In this document: positions 42,555-51,849 of the stretch, piece by piece
How positions within the stretch are numbered: the stretch's first letter is position 1
Layout of the letters: each line of letters opens with the position of its first letter
Assembly (NCBI GenBank): GCA_017529925.1
Contig: JAFXMZ010000020.1
Span: 1-64,000, forward strand
Source: Clostridiales bacterium
Lineage (GTDB): Bacteria; Bacillota; Clostridia; Saccharofermentanales; Saccharofermentanaceae
Length of the DNA: 64,000 nucleotides
Direction of reading: 5' to 3'
The notes under the pieces: generated by a model
What the model was told of the DNA's origin: nothing
Database searches by the model: none
Seen by the model: the letters and a program-made list of their open reading frames with translations, nothing else
Position numbers and translations under genes: made by a program

Positions 42555-44504
42555 ATGATCGACAGGATAAAGAGATGGCTTGGCATCGATAAGACCTCGC
42601 CATATGTTAAGAGATACTTCGAGGCCAGCAATGCCAGGTCCAGTATCTACATGTCCATAATCATCATCGCCCTTGAGACGATGCTCATAGTGAACATCAT
42701 CTCTATCATATCCTCCACGACGGTCACAAGATCTCCCACGTGGATCATTACCCATCTTGTATCCTATGTAACTCTGTTTGCCTCCGGTGCCGTGGCGCTC
42801 CTATATGCCGACAGGTTCCTGAGGGGAGAGAAGACGCACAGCGTTGTCGGACAGGTGACATTGTGGGTCTTTTCGCTGGTATGCATATTATTCGGAATGT
42901 ATATCTCATATACTGACTTCATGAAGGGGGAACAGATCCTGACATTTATCACCATGGTGCTGTTCGTCGGATGCCTTCTCGTCTGGAAACCGGTCATATC
43001 GGTCTCGCTCGAGACGGTATCATTCCTGGTATTCTATCTGCTGATATCGGCCAAGGCACCGCTCACGAATGCCATGAAGATAAACTACGTCATAACATGG
43101 ATCTCTATATGTGTAACGAGCATCAGTATATATAACCAGAAGAGGATCGAGGCCGAGAAGGATGAGAGTCTCGAGGATGCGAATGAACACCTTTCTAAGA
43201 CCGCATTGATCGACGACCTTACCGGTGTTGCCAATATGAACTTCTTCAGGAAGAGGTCGGTCGAGATGCTCGCCGAAGCCGAGGGCGGACCCGGGTCGAT
43301 GATATTCCTCTATGTCGATATAGAGAACTTCAAAGCCCTTAACGAGAAATACGGATTCGAGGCAGGAAATGCATTCCTCAAGAAGTTTGCGGGATCCATG
43401 GCGGATATCTTCTATAATGCACTGATCGCGAGGCAGGGAGACGACCATTTTGTCATCCTGACCGACAGGAGTACATATGATGAACAGCTGACCGAACTGA
43501 GATCGAATATCTATAATTTCGGCGGAGAGGCACAGATGGGTCTTAAGGCCGGCGGATATGTCCCCGAGACAGTTGACTGTGATCCATACATGGCATGCGA
43601 CAAGGCAAGATATGCATGCAACTCGATCAAGAAGCATTATGAGCAGGATTTCAGGGAATATGATGACCAGCTTGAGGATGAAGCCAATCTCAGGCAGTAC
43701 ATAATGAACAATATCGATGTCGCTCTCGACAGAGGCGATATAAAGGTCTACTATCAGCCGGTCGTATGGGCAAAGACGAGAAAGCTCTGCGGATATGAGG
43801 CGTTGACGAAGTGGCAGGATCCGAATTACGGATTTATCCCGCCGAGCGTATTTATCCCCGTCCTCGAGGAATACAGGCAGGTCCATAAGCTCGACATGAT
43901 CGTAGTCCAGACTGTCTGCCATGACATAAGGAATCTCATGAACCAGAAGCGTCCGACCGTTCCCGTATCGATCAATTTCTCGAGACTCGACTTTGAGCTG
44001 TCGGATGTGCCTGATCTGGTCGAGAGCTGTATAACAAATTACAGGATCCCGAGGGATATGCTCCACATAGAAGTTACCGAGAGCGCACTGTCCGGAGAGC
44101 TCGATTCGCTCCACATGGATCTCGACAAGCTCAAGAGGCTCGGATACCCTCTGTGGCTCGATGACTTCGGATCGGGATTCTCATCTCTCAATGTCCTGAA
44201 GGATTTCGAATTTGACGTACTCAAGATAGATATGGTCTTCCTCTCATCTTTTGAGAGCAATAAGGAGAAGACAAAGACGGTCATAAAGAATGTCGTCACG
44301 ATGGCAAACGAGCTCGGAATGCATACGCTTACCGAGGGCGTCGAGACTATGGAGGAAGCGGAGTATCTTAAGTCGGTTGGCTGTGAGAGGCTTCAGGGAT
44401 ATCTTTTCGGTAAACCGATGCCGCTCAGGGATGCTCTTGTAAAGATCGCCGCGGGCACGCTTCCGGTATCGGAGGAGTTCCTCGATGGCTGCAGTGTTTT
44501 TTGA
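42555..44504 (+). CDS. Membrane GGDEF-EAL protein, probable c-di-GMP phosphodiesterase
   Basis: 649 residues. Residues about 35-190 form roughly six membrane helices. The GGDEF domain (about 215-345) has RQGDDHF where RxGGDEF is needed, so cyclase activity is unlikely. The EAL domain (about 390-640) keeps the catalytic set: YEALTKW, NFSRLD, EVTES, DDFGSGFSSL, a K in VLKIDMVF, and EGVET. It would hydrolyse c-di-GMP, perhaps with the degenerate GGDEF as a GTP sensor. Its last 20 bases overlap the HAD gene. Confidence 0.9.
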   Translation: MIDRIKRWLGIDKTSPYVKRYFEASNARSSIYMSIIIIALETMLIVNIISIISSTTVTRSPTWIITHLVSYVTLFASGAVALLYADRFLRGEKTHSVVGQVTLWVFSLVCILFGMYISYTDFMKGEQILTFITMVLFVGCLLVWKPVISVSLETVSFLVFYLLISAKAPLTNAMKINYVITWISICVTSISIYNQKRIEAEKDESLEDANEHLSKTALIDDLTGVANMNFFRKRSVEMLAEAEGGPGSMIFLYVDIENFKALNEKYGFEAGNAFLKKFAGSMADIFYNALIARQGDDHFVILTDRSTYDEQLTELRSNIYNFGGEAQMGLKAGGYVPETVDCDPYMACDKARYACNSIKKHYEQDFREYDDQLEDEANLRQYIMNNIDVALDRGDIKVYYQPVVWAKTRKLCGYEALTKWQDPNYGFIPPSVFIPVLEEYRQVHKLDMIVVQTVCHDIRNLMNQKRPTVPVSINFSRLDFELSDVPDLVESCITNYRIPRDMLHIEVTESALSGELDSLHMDLDKLKRLGYPLWLDDFGSGFSSLNVLKDFEFDVLKIDMVFLSSFESNKEKTKTVIKNVVTMANELGMHTLTEGVETMEEAEYLKSVGCERLQGYLFGKPMPLRDALVKIAAGTLPVSEEFLDGCSVF

Positions 44505-45264
44505 TATAGACGGAACGCTGCTCGACTTTACAAATCATATCCCCGAGAGTACAAAAGAGGCGATGCGCCTTCTTCACGAGAACGGCCATCTTACCTTCAT
44601 CTGCAGCGGAAGGACAAGAGGATATATCCGGTATCCGGGCCTTTTCGAAATGGGATTTGACGGGATAGTATCAGGCGGCGGAACGATGATCGAATATAAC
44701 GGCGAGGTGCTGTATTATAAGCAGCTCGAAAAGGACACCGCCGTAAGAGTGGTCGATGCTGCGAGAAGATACGGATTCCGTCCGATACTCGAAGGCAGGG
44801 AATACCTCTACATGGATGATGAGGATTTCGCGGACGACAGATACGGCAGGAAGCTCTTTTCCGAGCTCGGTCCCTACCGTAAGGATATAAAGAGCGGATA
44901 CGGGGAATGGGAGATATCAAAGCTCTCCTGCGCGACCGACGGAAAGGATCCCGAGGCTTTCATCAGGGAGATAGAAGATGACTTCGAGCCTATAATACAT
45001 ACGATAAATGTCGTTGAGCTGGTACCGAAGGGATCCGGTAAAGGCGCCGGGATCAGGAAAGTATGTGAGCTTTTAGATCTGGATATAAATGATACGTATG
45101 CTGTAGGCGACAGCGCCAACGATCTTGACATGTTCGAAGCCGCAGGAACGGCGATCGCGATGGGAAACGGAAGTGACATCGCGAAGGAACATGCGGACTA
45201 TATAACGACTGCGATGGCAGACGACGGCATCTATAATGCCATGAAGCATTTCGGACTGATCTGA
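44485..45264 (+). CDS. HAD-superfamily Cof-type phosphatase
   Basis: A 259-residue HAD hydrolase, subclass IIB (Cof/YkrA-like). Motif I is FFDIDGTLL with Asp7/Asp9, motif II is CSGRTR, and motif IV is GDSANDLDMFEAAGTAIAMGNG. It dephosphorylates sugar phosphates or cofactors such as FMN. The substrate is not predictable. It begins inside the end of the EAL gene, so the two are translationally coupled. Confidence 0.92.
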   Translation: MAAVFFDIDGTLLDFTNHIPESTKEAMRLLHENGHLTFICSGRTRGYIRYPGLFEMGFDGIVSGGGTMIEYNGEVLYYKQLEKDTAVRVVDAARRYGFRPILEGREYLYMDDEDFADDRYGRKLFSELGPYRKDIKSGYGEWEISKLSCATDGKDPEAFIREIEDDFEPIIHTINVVELVPKGSGKGAGIRKVCELLDLDINDTYAVGDSANDLDMFEAAGTAIAMGNGSDIAKEHADYITTAMADDGIYNAMKHFGLI

Positions 45265-45307
45265 AGAGGACAGCCGGGAAGGATAAAAAAGGAAAGGAGG
45301 AGAAGCC

Positions 45308-46945
45308 GTGGATAACGATCTGCAGGGCGATGAAGCCCAGAACGAGTCTGTCTTTGTTTCATATGACAAGCTCAGGTCTTTTGCGTCCATGGACATCCTG
45401 TGGTCGGAGATCACGGGCAATCCGGGTCCTTCTCCTATCCTGACTGACGGAACGAAGATAGAATTCGAGACAGTTTATAACATGACGCTCGACGATCTTA
45501 AGTGTGCTCTCGAGAAGGCTTATGATGTTAAGATGTCAACGGGACTGTTTGCTGCCGAGTGGCTCTGGCCTGTATGCAATTACTGCTTTGATATGCTCGG
45601 CCTCGCCGACCTTTACGAGGATCCGAGGATAATTCCCGCATATCATGTCAGGACCATTCCCGAGGATGAGAATGATGTCCTCAAATGGGCATTCTCATAT
45701 ATCTCGGAATCCGTTGCAGACGAGATCGGTTACGGCCGCGACATGAACCTGCCTCTTTCCGGCGCAGTCGATATCAGGGGCATCCTCGACATGATAAGCG
45801 TATCGACTGAAGATGAGGATACTGATCCTCTCGAAAGGGATTATCCCGATGTGTTCATGAGGGACTATATCATGAACCTCGATAACGATCTTATCCTGGG
45901 TGATGCCGATACGAGAACGAGGACCCTGTTCAGGGTATTTACCGATAAGCTTGCAGACAGGAAGGACTTCGAAGGGATGCGTATCAAGGCATATGCCCTT
46001 TACGGAGGCAACAGCATATATGAATGTGACTATAAGAAGTCGGCTGAATACCTAGAGTGTCTGTGGCGTGACAACGGATTCGGATATGCCGCGAATACAC
46101 TGGCTCATATGTACAGGGAAGGGCTCCTGACGGACGGGAAGCCCGATCTGGGGAATGCTTTCAGATACTTTTCGATAGGGGGCTCATATAAGATATCCGA
46201 CTCCCTGATCAATCTTGCCAAGATGTTCATGCACGGGGAATATGTCAAAAGGGATGCGATGCATGCGAAGTATCTTATCAGCACGATGTATGATGAGTAC
46301 AGGGAAGGGTTTACCGCCGGCTATTATGACTGTCCTTTCGCCGAGGTAGCTTACTGGCGGGGCGTCATCGAGACCGAGGACATAGAGGGCGATCCGCTGC
46401 TGATAAGGGAATACAGGGCGGTAAGATATTTCCTTCAGGCGAGGTTCGCACTCGGCTTCAAGTCGGGGATGAGCATGATACGTACCGATGAGGTAGACCT
46501 TAAGGCAAAGATAAACAGGGCGATCGATTCGCTCCATTCGAAGATAAGGATAAGGAAGACCAGGTTCAAGACAGGGTTTCCTGAGCCGCTCTATGAATTT
46601 GTCAGATTCCATTCGCACAGCCTTTATATGCTGACCGTCAAATCACTCAAGGGAAAGAATACGAAGATAACGGCAGAACGCATGCCGAAGAAGAACGGGG
46701 AAGAGGCGGAGATGAGCCTTGTAACTTATCCCGAGTTCGCATGCTGCGATCTTACGGATTCGATTTCCGTGACAGTGGAGAACTGCCGTTTCACGAGATT
46801 TACGGGAGACGAGAATGCGGTGATCCTTTTCGATTCGCTCGAGACGGTCAAGACGGAGACGGGCGAGATCGTCAATTCGTTCTGCCTGAGCGGCACCCCT
46901 GTCGCATTTGTCCACGGCGATTCATATATCATAGGTCATCCCTGA
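45308..46945 (+). CDS. Sel1-like repeat hypothetical protein
   Basis: 545 residues, soluble, starting at a GTG behind AAAGGAGGAG. The middle (about 230-340) has Sel1/TPR-like helical pairs: FGYAANTLAHMYREGLL, LGNAFRYFSIGG and LINLAKMFMHGEYV. The N-terminal (1-200) and C-terminal (about 400-545) parts are unassigned, the latter beta-rich. Such repeats usually scaffold protein contacts. No catalytic motif was seen. The LysR gene starts 4 bases after its stop, suggesting co-expression. Confidence 0.7.
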   Translation: MDNDLQGDEAQNESVFVSYDKLRSFASMDILWSEITGNPGPSPILTDGTKIEFETVYNMTLDDLKCALEKAYDVKMSTGLFAAEWLWPVCNYCFDMLGLADLYEDPRIIPAYHVRTIPEDENDVLKWAFSYISESVADEIGYGRDMNLPLSGAVDIRGILDMISVSTEDEDTDPLERDYPDVFMRDYIMNLDNDLILGDADTRTRTLFRVFTDKLADRKDFEGMRIKAYALYGGNSIYECDYKKSAEYLECLWRDNGFGYAANTLAHMYREGLLTDGKPDLGNAFRYFSIGGSYKISDSLINLAKMFMHGEYVKRDAMHAKYLISTMYDEYREGFTAGYYDCPFAEVAYWRGVIETEDIEGDPLLIREYRAVRYFLQARFALGFKSGMSMIRTDEVDLKAKINRAIDSLHSKIRIRKTRFKTGFPEPLYEFVRFHSHSLYMLTVKSLKGKNTKITAERMPKKNGEEAEMSLVTYPEFACCDLTDSISVTVENCRFTRFTGDENAVILFDSLETVKTETGEIVNSFCLSGTPVAFVHGDSYIIGHP

Positions 46946-46949
46946 GAAT

Positions 46950-47816
46950 ATGCTTTCGATATCGCAGATGTATATCTTTCTGGTTGCCGTCGAGTCGGGA
47001 ACGCTCGAAGAAGCGGCAGTAAAACTGGGGATAGGACAGCCTTCTGTTACCAGACACCTCAAGCGGATCGAAGCAGAATTCAGGACACCCCTGTTCGAAA
47101 AGAACAGGCGCCCGCTGCGGCTCACGGATAACGGCAGGAGGATGAAGCGTCACTGCGAGAGGATCCTCCGCAATTACCGCGTGATGGAGCAGGACCTGAA
47201 GACTCACGACAGGAGTGATATGGTCACGATCGCGATCACGGAATCACTGACGACATCGGTCATATCGGAGGCGATACCGGCATTTGCCAGGGAGTATCCG
47301 GACGTCAGGTTCGATGCCGTATTCTGGGGTGAGAAAGAAGTCAGGAATGCTTTCAATGACGAGATGATAAACCTGGCCGTACTGAGTACTGCCGGCAGGC
47401 GCTTCGATCCTTATGTGATAAAGACATTCCCCGGCAGGAGATGGGGGATCATCATGCCGGGAGGAGCACCTTTGTCGTCGAAGGATTATATAGTCCCCGA
47501 AGATCTCCGGGGCCGTTCCCTGATAATCCCGTCGTCGGGCGGTGAAAGGGAACTTGTCGAGAAATGGCTCGGTCCCGGTCTCAGGAGCGGAAGACGGTCC
47601 TATGCCAATACGGTGAACTCTTGCATAATGTTCGTGGCTGCCGGATTCGGTTACGGCTTCATCCCCCTGACGGGAAGGCGAACAGATCCCGAAGGCAGGT
47701 TTGCCGTTATCCCGATGTATCCCGTTGTCGCACCGTCCGCATCGATCCTCGTAAGGGACAGGGAACTTCTTAATCCCGCCGAAAAGAAGTTCGTCGATCA
47801 CATCCTCCGTATGTGA
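46950..47816 (+). CDS. LysR-family transcriptional regulator
   Basis: 288 residues. The winged helix-turn-helix spans 1-60 (LEEAAVKLGIGQPSVTRHLKRIEAEF) and a LysR substrate-binding domain spans about 90-288. Sequence after VTIAITESLTTSV has the periplasmic-binding fold pattern. It has no clear ribosome binding site and begins 4 bases after the preceding stop, implying coupling. It does not diverge from a target operon, so its target cannot be inferred from position. Confidence 0.9.
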   Translation: MLSISQMYIFLVAVESGTLEEAAVKLGIGQPSVTRHLKRIEAEFRTPLFEKNRRPLRLTDNGRRMKRHCERILRNYRVMEQDLKTHDRSDMVTIAITESLTTSVISEAIPAFAREYPDVRFDAVFWGEKEVRNAFNDEMINLAVLSTAGRRFDPYVIKTFPGRRWGIIMPGGAPLSSKDYIVPEDLRGRSLIIPSSGGERELVEKWLGPGLRSGRRSYANTVNSCIMFVAAGFGYGFIPLTGRRTDPEGRFAVIPMYPVVAPSASILVRDRELLNPAEKKFVDHILRM

Positions 47817-47867
47817 CGGGACGATATAGACTGATATCCGGGGCTGTTTTGTCTCCTGTTTTTTGTC

Positions 47868-48063
47868 TCCTGTACTAAATCTGTTTATTTAATCATTTAG
47901 TACAGGAAAAAAGGGTTTTACCTGTACTAAACACTCGTTTTTTATGGATCTGGTACAGGAAAAAGAGGATTTCCTGTACCAATGTGCCTGTTTTCAGAAA
48001 AAAGTACAGGAGAAAGCGGGATTTCCCGTACTTTTTTTGTTTTTTCGGGAATTTGGTACAGGA
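47868..48063. repeat. Array of GTACAGGA hairpins, about 52-bp period
   Basis: Eight copies of GTACAGGA or close variants in strictly alternating orientation at 47868, 47900, 47920, 47953, 47972, 48004, 48024 and 48056. They build three hairpins: 47896-47931 (11-bp perfect stem), 47951-47981 (12-bp perfect, 7-base loop) and 48002-48033 (one mismatch). The flanks outside GTAC differ between hairpins but pair in each (TTTA/TAAA, TG/CA, AA/TT). The 47817-48250 stretch has no other convincing gene. A TATAAT-like element near 48151 may serve the next gene. Confidence 0.85.
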
Positions 48064-48250
48064 GGGCGTGTTATCCGTGAGGACAAAGTCAGACGACGAT
48101 TCTGTTATGACATCAGGTTCCGTGAAGAGCCTTAAATAATCCTGAGGAATGCTGTATAATCATAATATCGCGGATCTTCTTAATTAATCCTCCGGTACAG
48201 CCGGAGAATGAAGAGACATAAATGATCAAACGGCCAAGGAGGATCGGGTC

Positions 48251-49306
48251 ATGGGACTTAATTTCAGAAAGAGTATCAGCATCTTACCGGGCGTCAGGCT
48301 CAACCTGAGCAAATCAGGTGTTTCCGCCAGCTTCGGAAAGAAGGGCATGAGACAGACCATCAGCACGTCGGGAAGGTCGACGACCAGTATAGGTATCCCG
48401 GGTACGGGAGTCTACTATACCAAGCAGACGAACGTTAAGAAGATCGGATCTTTCCTGAAGGACAAGATCACCGGAAAGGGCAAGAAGGAGGAAGCTGCCA
48501 AAGAAGCCGCTGCCAAGACGGGCAAGGCGGCAGCCGCAGGAGCCGCAGCCGCTGCAGGCGCAGGCGCTGTTGCTGCGACTAAGGCCGGTGGAGTCGACGA
48601 GGCTCTCCTCAACGAGAACAGGGCCCAGGTTGAAGAATATGAGGCATATGTAAACGAGATCAAGTCCGTTCATAAGCAGAGCGACGGCATGATCGACTGG
48701 CAGGTCCTCGGAAGCGGAACGATCCCTACAAATATCGTAAAGGGAAGCGAAGAGTATAAGGAATGGGAAGAGCTCCAGGCATATTCGGAGAAAGTCCTTG
48801 CCGGTGATATCGATTCCTATTTTGAGATCATCGATGAGATCAAGCCTTTTGATGACCTTCTCGAATTCGGAAGTAATTTCCAGGTCGGAACAGACAGGGC
48901 TGATCTTCTCGAAGTAGAGTTTGCCGTAAAGTCAGACGATATTATCCCGAAGACATCTCTCTCGCTGTCGGCATCAGGACAGCTTGTTGAGAAGGAGATG
49001 TCCAAGACAGCATATTACGATCTGATGCAGGATTATGTATGCAGCACTACGATCAGGGTTGCAAGAGATGCATTTGCTCTCCTGCCCGTTGATACGGTCA
49101 TCGTCCATGCCGTAGACAATATCCTGAATACTGCAACGGGTTATGAGGAAGAGATGACGCTCCTGTCAGTAAAGTTCGACAGGGAAAGACTCCTCTCCCT
49201 CAACATGGCAATGATCGATCCTTCAGATGCCCTCTCACAGTTCGAGTGCAATATGAAGTTCAAGAAGACAGGCGGCTTTGATCCCGTCGCCAGGATCAGC
49301 GGCTGA
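48251..49306 (+). CDS. DUF4236 domain protein
   Basis: 351 residues. Residues 1-55 are a clear DUF4236 domain (LNFRKSISILPGVRLNLSK, then SIGIPGTGVYYTKQ). A basic Lys-rich stretch and an Ala-rich segment (about 85-115, possibly helical or a weak membrane helix) follow. The C-terminal part (about 120-351) is acidic and unassigned. CAAGGAGGATC precedes the ATG. It ends in a strong terminator. The function of the family is not established. Confidence 0.85.
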   Translation: MGLNFRKSISILPGVRLNLSKSGVSASFGKKGMRQTISTSGRSTTSIGIPGTGVYYTKQTNVKKIGSFLKDKITGKGKKEEAAKEAAAKTGKAAAAGAAAAAGAGAVAATKAGGVDEALLNENRAQVEEYEAYVNEIKSVHKQSDGMIDWQVLGSGTIPTNIVKGSEEYKEWEELQAYSEKVLAGDIDSYFEIIDEIKPFDDLLEFGSNFQVGTDRADLLEVEFAVKSDDIIPKTSLSLSASGQLVEKEMSKTAYYDLMQDYVCSTTIRVARDAFALLPVDTVIVHAVDNILNTATGYEEEMTLLSVKFDRERLLSLNMAMIDPSDALSQFECNMKFKKTGGFDPVARISG

Positions 49307-49331
49307 CAGATACTACCGGAATAATAACAGA

Positions 49332-49371
49332 GGGCTGTCTCAAATGTGAGCGTTTGAGGCAGCCCTTTTTG
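49332..49371 (+). terminator. Terminator after the DUF4236 gene
   Basis: A 13-bp stem GGGCTGTCTCAAA/TTTGAGGCAGCCC with one U-G pair and an 8-base loop, then TTTTTG. Confidence 0.95.
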
Positions 49372-49428
49372 TTTAGTCTTTGGAGTTGTTCAGATTCTGC
49401 GAAGCAACACGTTTCCGTCTTGGATCAG

Positions 49429-49469
49429 CCGGTATACTTTTTTGCATTTTTGCTGTTTTGGTATACCGG
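49429..49469. repeat. CCGGTATAC inverted repeat
   Basis: CCGGTATAC (429-437) and GTATACCGG (461-469) flank a T-rich 23-base loop, between two convergent genes. It may be a terminator element for the leftward lipase gene or a lone member of the hairpin type seen elsewhere, but no T-run follows on either strand. Confidence 0.6.
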
Positions 49470-49529
49470 GATATCCGGATACATCTCTGACGCTACCAGC
49501 CAACGTGGCACGTGATCAGTTACGGGAGA

Positions 49530-51767
49530 TCATTCCTCAGGCGAGGTCTCATCACCCGGATTATCGACGGTTTCTTCGCCGGCATCAGAGGCAGTCTCAG
49601 AGCTGTCGTCAGATGAAGCTCCTGCTTTTCTCTTTTTCCTGAAGAATATCGCGACTGCGGCAGCGGCGGCTGCCAGAAGGATGCCCGCGCCGCTCAGTAT
49701 CCACAGTAAGAGATTACTATCACCTTCTTTTACGGTCTTCTTCTTTTTTCCGCCGTTGTCATCATCCTCGACGGTCTCCTCATCCAGTTCGACCGTGACC
49801 TCACAGGTATCGGTAAAACCGCCGTCTTTTGTGGTGACGGTTATGACGGCCTTTCCGGATGAGACTGCGATGACCTGGCCGTTGCCGTCGACACATGCGA
49901 CATTCGGATCGGATGACTTCCAGATGACGCTCTTTATGCCTGCATCATCGGGCTTTACTGTGGCCATCAGCGTGTCGCGGTCCTTCTCTGTTGTGAGCCT
50001 CATTCCGTGAATATTGAGAGCCACGCCGGTTACGGGAATAAATGAATAATCCGCATAGACAGAGATGTCCGAGGTTGCCTTGAAAGTATATGATGTGCCG
50101 GTGGAAAGGACATTGCCGTTCTTATCCTTCCATCCATTGAATATGCAGTCCTCGCCTTCGCATGCGGCGCTTACCGTTACCTCGGTCCCTTTTGTGACTA
50201 CACATTCGCCGTTCAGGGTTACCGTACCGTCAGGCATATTGCCGCACGTGTCGACGCTTACAGCGACCACATTGGGATCATATGAATCCCTGATCCACGA
50301 CATCAGCACATCAGCATAGTGACCTCTGATTATGTAATCTGCGTTGAAAGAGAAAGTGGGTATCATCGTTAACTCGGCGAAAGCCAGCCCCATCATGCTG
50401 CCGGCGCCGGAGTCCATCCTGAGGAGCTTGCCCAGGAGCCTTGCGAGCGTAAGGATATGTCCTTCGTCGACCGTACCGTCGGGAGACATGTCACTGAGAA
50501 GATCCGCTACGGTCTTCACGGTATCCTTATAGTCCTGATCCTTATCGAAAGACTCAGTCAGGAAAGAATAGCCGAGGGAAGACAGAAGGTCTTCATCGAA
50601 CACGCCGGTGACAGATGATCCCGAAGTAATGAGCGTAACGAGATACATAAGTGCATCCTGATATGTTTCCGCATAATCATTACGCGATGCGAAAGCGGGT
50701 ATCGACCCATTGCCGCGCTTAACCCTGCTGTCGTTCAGGCTGTCCTTATATCCTTTTCCTTCAAAGAACTCAACGAGCATATCGCAGAACTCGGCTTCGC
50801 TGTATTGAGTTGAAGCGGTCTTTCCTTCGAATCCCCCGCCGTCGATTATGGATCCGAGGTCGATCGATCTTACGACGAAATCATGGCCGAGATCATAAAC
50901 GGGTCTGTTCGAATCCCTGCTGCTGTTCTCTATCTCATCGACTCTTGAAGGGTCGCCGAGAACGATCGTCTCGCCGTATCTTCCGAATCCCCAGTCGGAG
51001 GGGAACATCCTCTGGATAATGTCCATGGAGTTTACAACATTGTGGATGCATGTGATGTCGCTGCCCTGAGTGGCGCCTTTCGGTGAGCTGAATGTATAGA
51101 TGTACAGACTCTCCTGGTCTTTTACCGTACCGTCGTCGAGGAGCTTCTTTCCGGTCATATATGAGACCGCGCCGCCGCGGCTGTAGCCCTGTATCCAGAT
51201 CTTGTCCGGAAGCTCCGTGTCGTGGGCAGAGATATATTCCTTTATGAAAGCGAGCGCCCTGTCTGAATTCTTATCAAAACCGTTATGGTCGCCTTCCGAT
51301 CCCACCTCGAAATTGCTGACCCACTCTGCGCCGTATCCTGTACCCCTTACGGTCATCTCGAAAAGATCATAGTCGGTGCCGTTGATATTTATGGTCTTAT
51401 AGCCGGCGACAAGGCCTATATTGTCCCAGTCGTTCTTATCATATCCGTCATTGACCGTGATGTCCGTAAAACCGATCTCCCCGAGATATGATCGCGCAAC
51501 GTCATCATCATATGCCGACAGTGAAGTCACGAGGGAACAGTCTGCGAGAGGGATGCTGTATTCCGTCGCAGGAACTGCAAACAGGGAATCGGAGTAGAAG
51601 TAATCATAATCAACATCCGTGCTCGCCAGGACTCCGCGGACAGTTGTCACGCCGTCCTGCTGCTTCGTCTCATCAGCGGTGCAGGAACCTGCTCCGGGAA
51701 GGGAGGAGGATACTGCCGCAAATGCAATGATGAGCGATAAGGATGATGTTAATATCTTTCTTTTCAT
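49530..51767 (-). CDS. Surface lipase-like protein with Big2 domain and C-terminal anchor
   Basis: 745 residues. Signal peptide at about 1-30. An alpha/beta-hydrolase domain carries the nucleophile elbow GYSRG (Ser196) and a following YTFSSPKGA, as in class 3 lipases. A bacterial repeat (FNGWKDKNG, about 545) is followed by a Big2 Ig-like domain (VIWKSSDPNVACVDGNGQV, about 620). A C-terminal helix (about 692-712) with a basic FRKKRK stop and acidic tail anchors it. No LPxTG motif is seen. The ATG follows a TAAAAT element by 6 bases with no ribosome binding site, so the mRNA may be leaderless. Confidence 0.82.
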   Translation of the reverse strand: MKRKILTSSLSLIIAFAAVSSSLPGAGSCTADETKQQDGVTTVRGVLASTDVDYDYFYSDSLFAVPATEYSIPLADCSLVTSLSAYDDDVARSYLGEIGFTDITVNDGYDKNDWDNIGLVAGYKTININGTDYDLFEMTVRGTGYGAEWVSNFEVGSEGDHNGFDKNSDRALAFIKEYISAHDTELPDKIWIQGYSRGGAVSYMTGKKLLDDGTVKDQESLYIYTFSSPKGATQGSDITCIHNVVNSMDIIQRMFPSDWGFGRYGETIVLGDPSRVDEIENSSRDSNRPVYDLGHDFVVRSIDLGSIIDGGGFEGKTASTQYSEAEFCDMLVEFFEGKGYKDSLNDSRVKRGNGSIPAFASRNDYAETYQDALMYLVTLITSGSSVTGVFDEDLLSSLGYSFLTESFDKDQDYKDTVKTVADLLSDMSPDGTVDEGHILTLARLLGKLLRMDSGAGSMMGLAFAELTMIPTFSFNADYIIRGHYADVLMSWIRDSYDPNVVAVSVDTCGNMPDGTVTLNGECVVTKGTEVTVSAACEGEDCIFNGWKDKNGNVLSTGTSYTFKATSDISVYADYSFIPVTGVALNIHGMRLTTEKDRDTLMATVKPDDAGIKSVIWKSSDPNVACVDGNGQVIAVSSGKAVITVTTKDGGFTDTCEVTVELDEETVEDDDNGGKKKKTVKEGDSNLLLWILSGAGILLAAAAAAVAIFFRKKRKAGASSDDSSETASDAGEETVDNPGDETSPEE

Positions 51768-51849
51768 AGGAACATTTTAACACACGCGGATCATCTCACG
51801 TGAAAAATGCATGCCTTCCTGCCGGGAAGGGGGAGGACAAAAACGGATA

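Noticed and set aside
47944..48135. A 63-codon ORF in the GTACAGGA array
   Set aside because: It is made mostly of hairpin repeat sequence and has no ribosome binding site, so the open frame is a by-product of the repeats.
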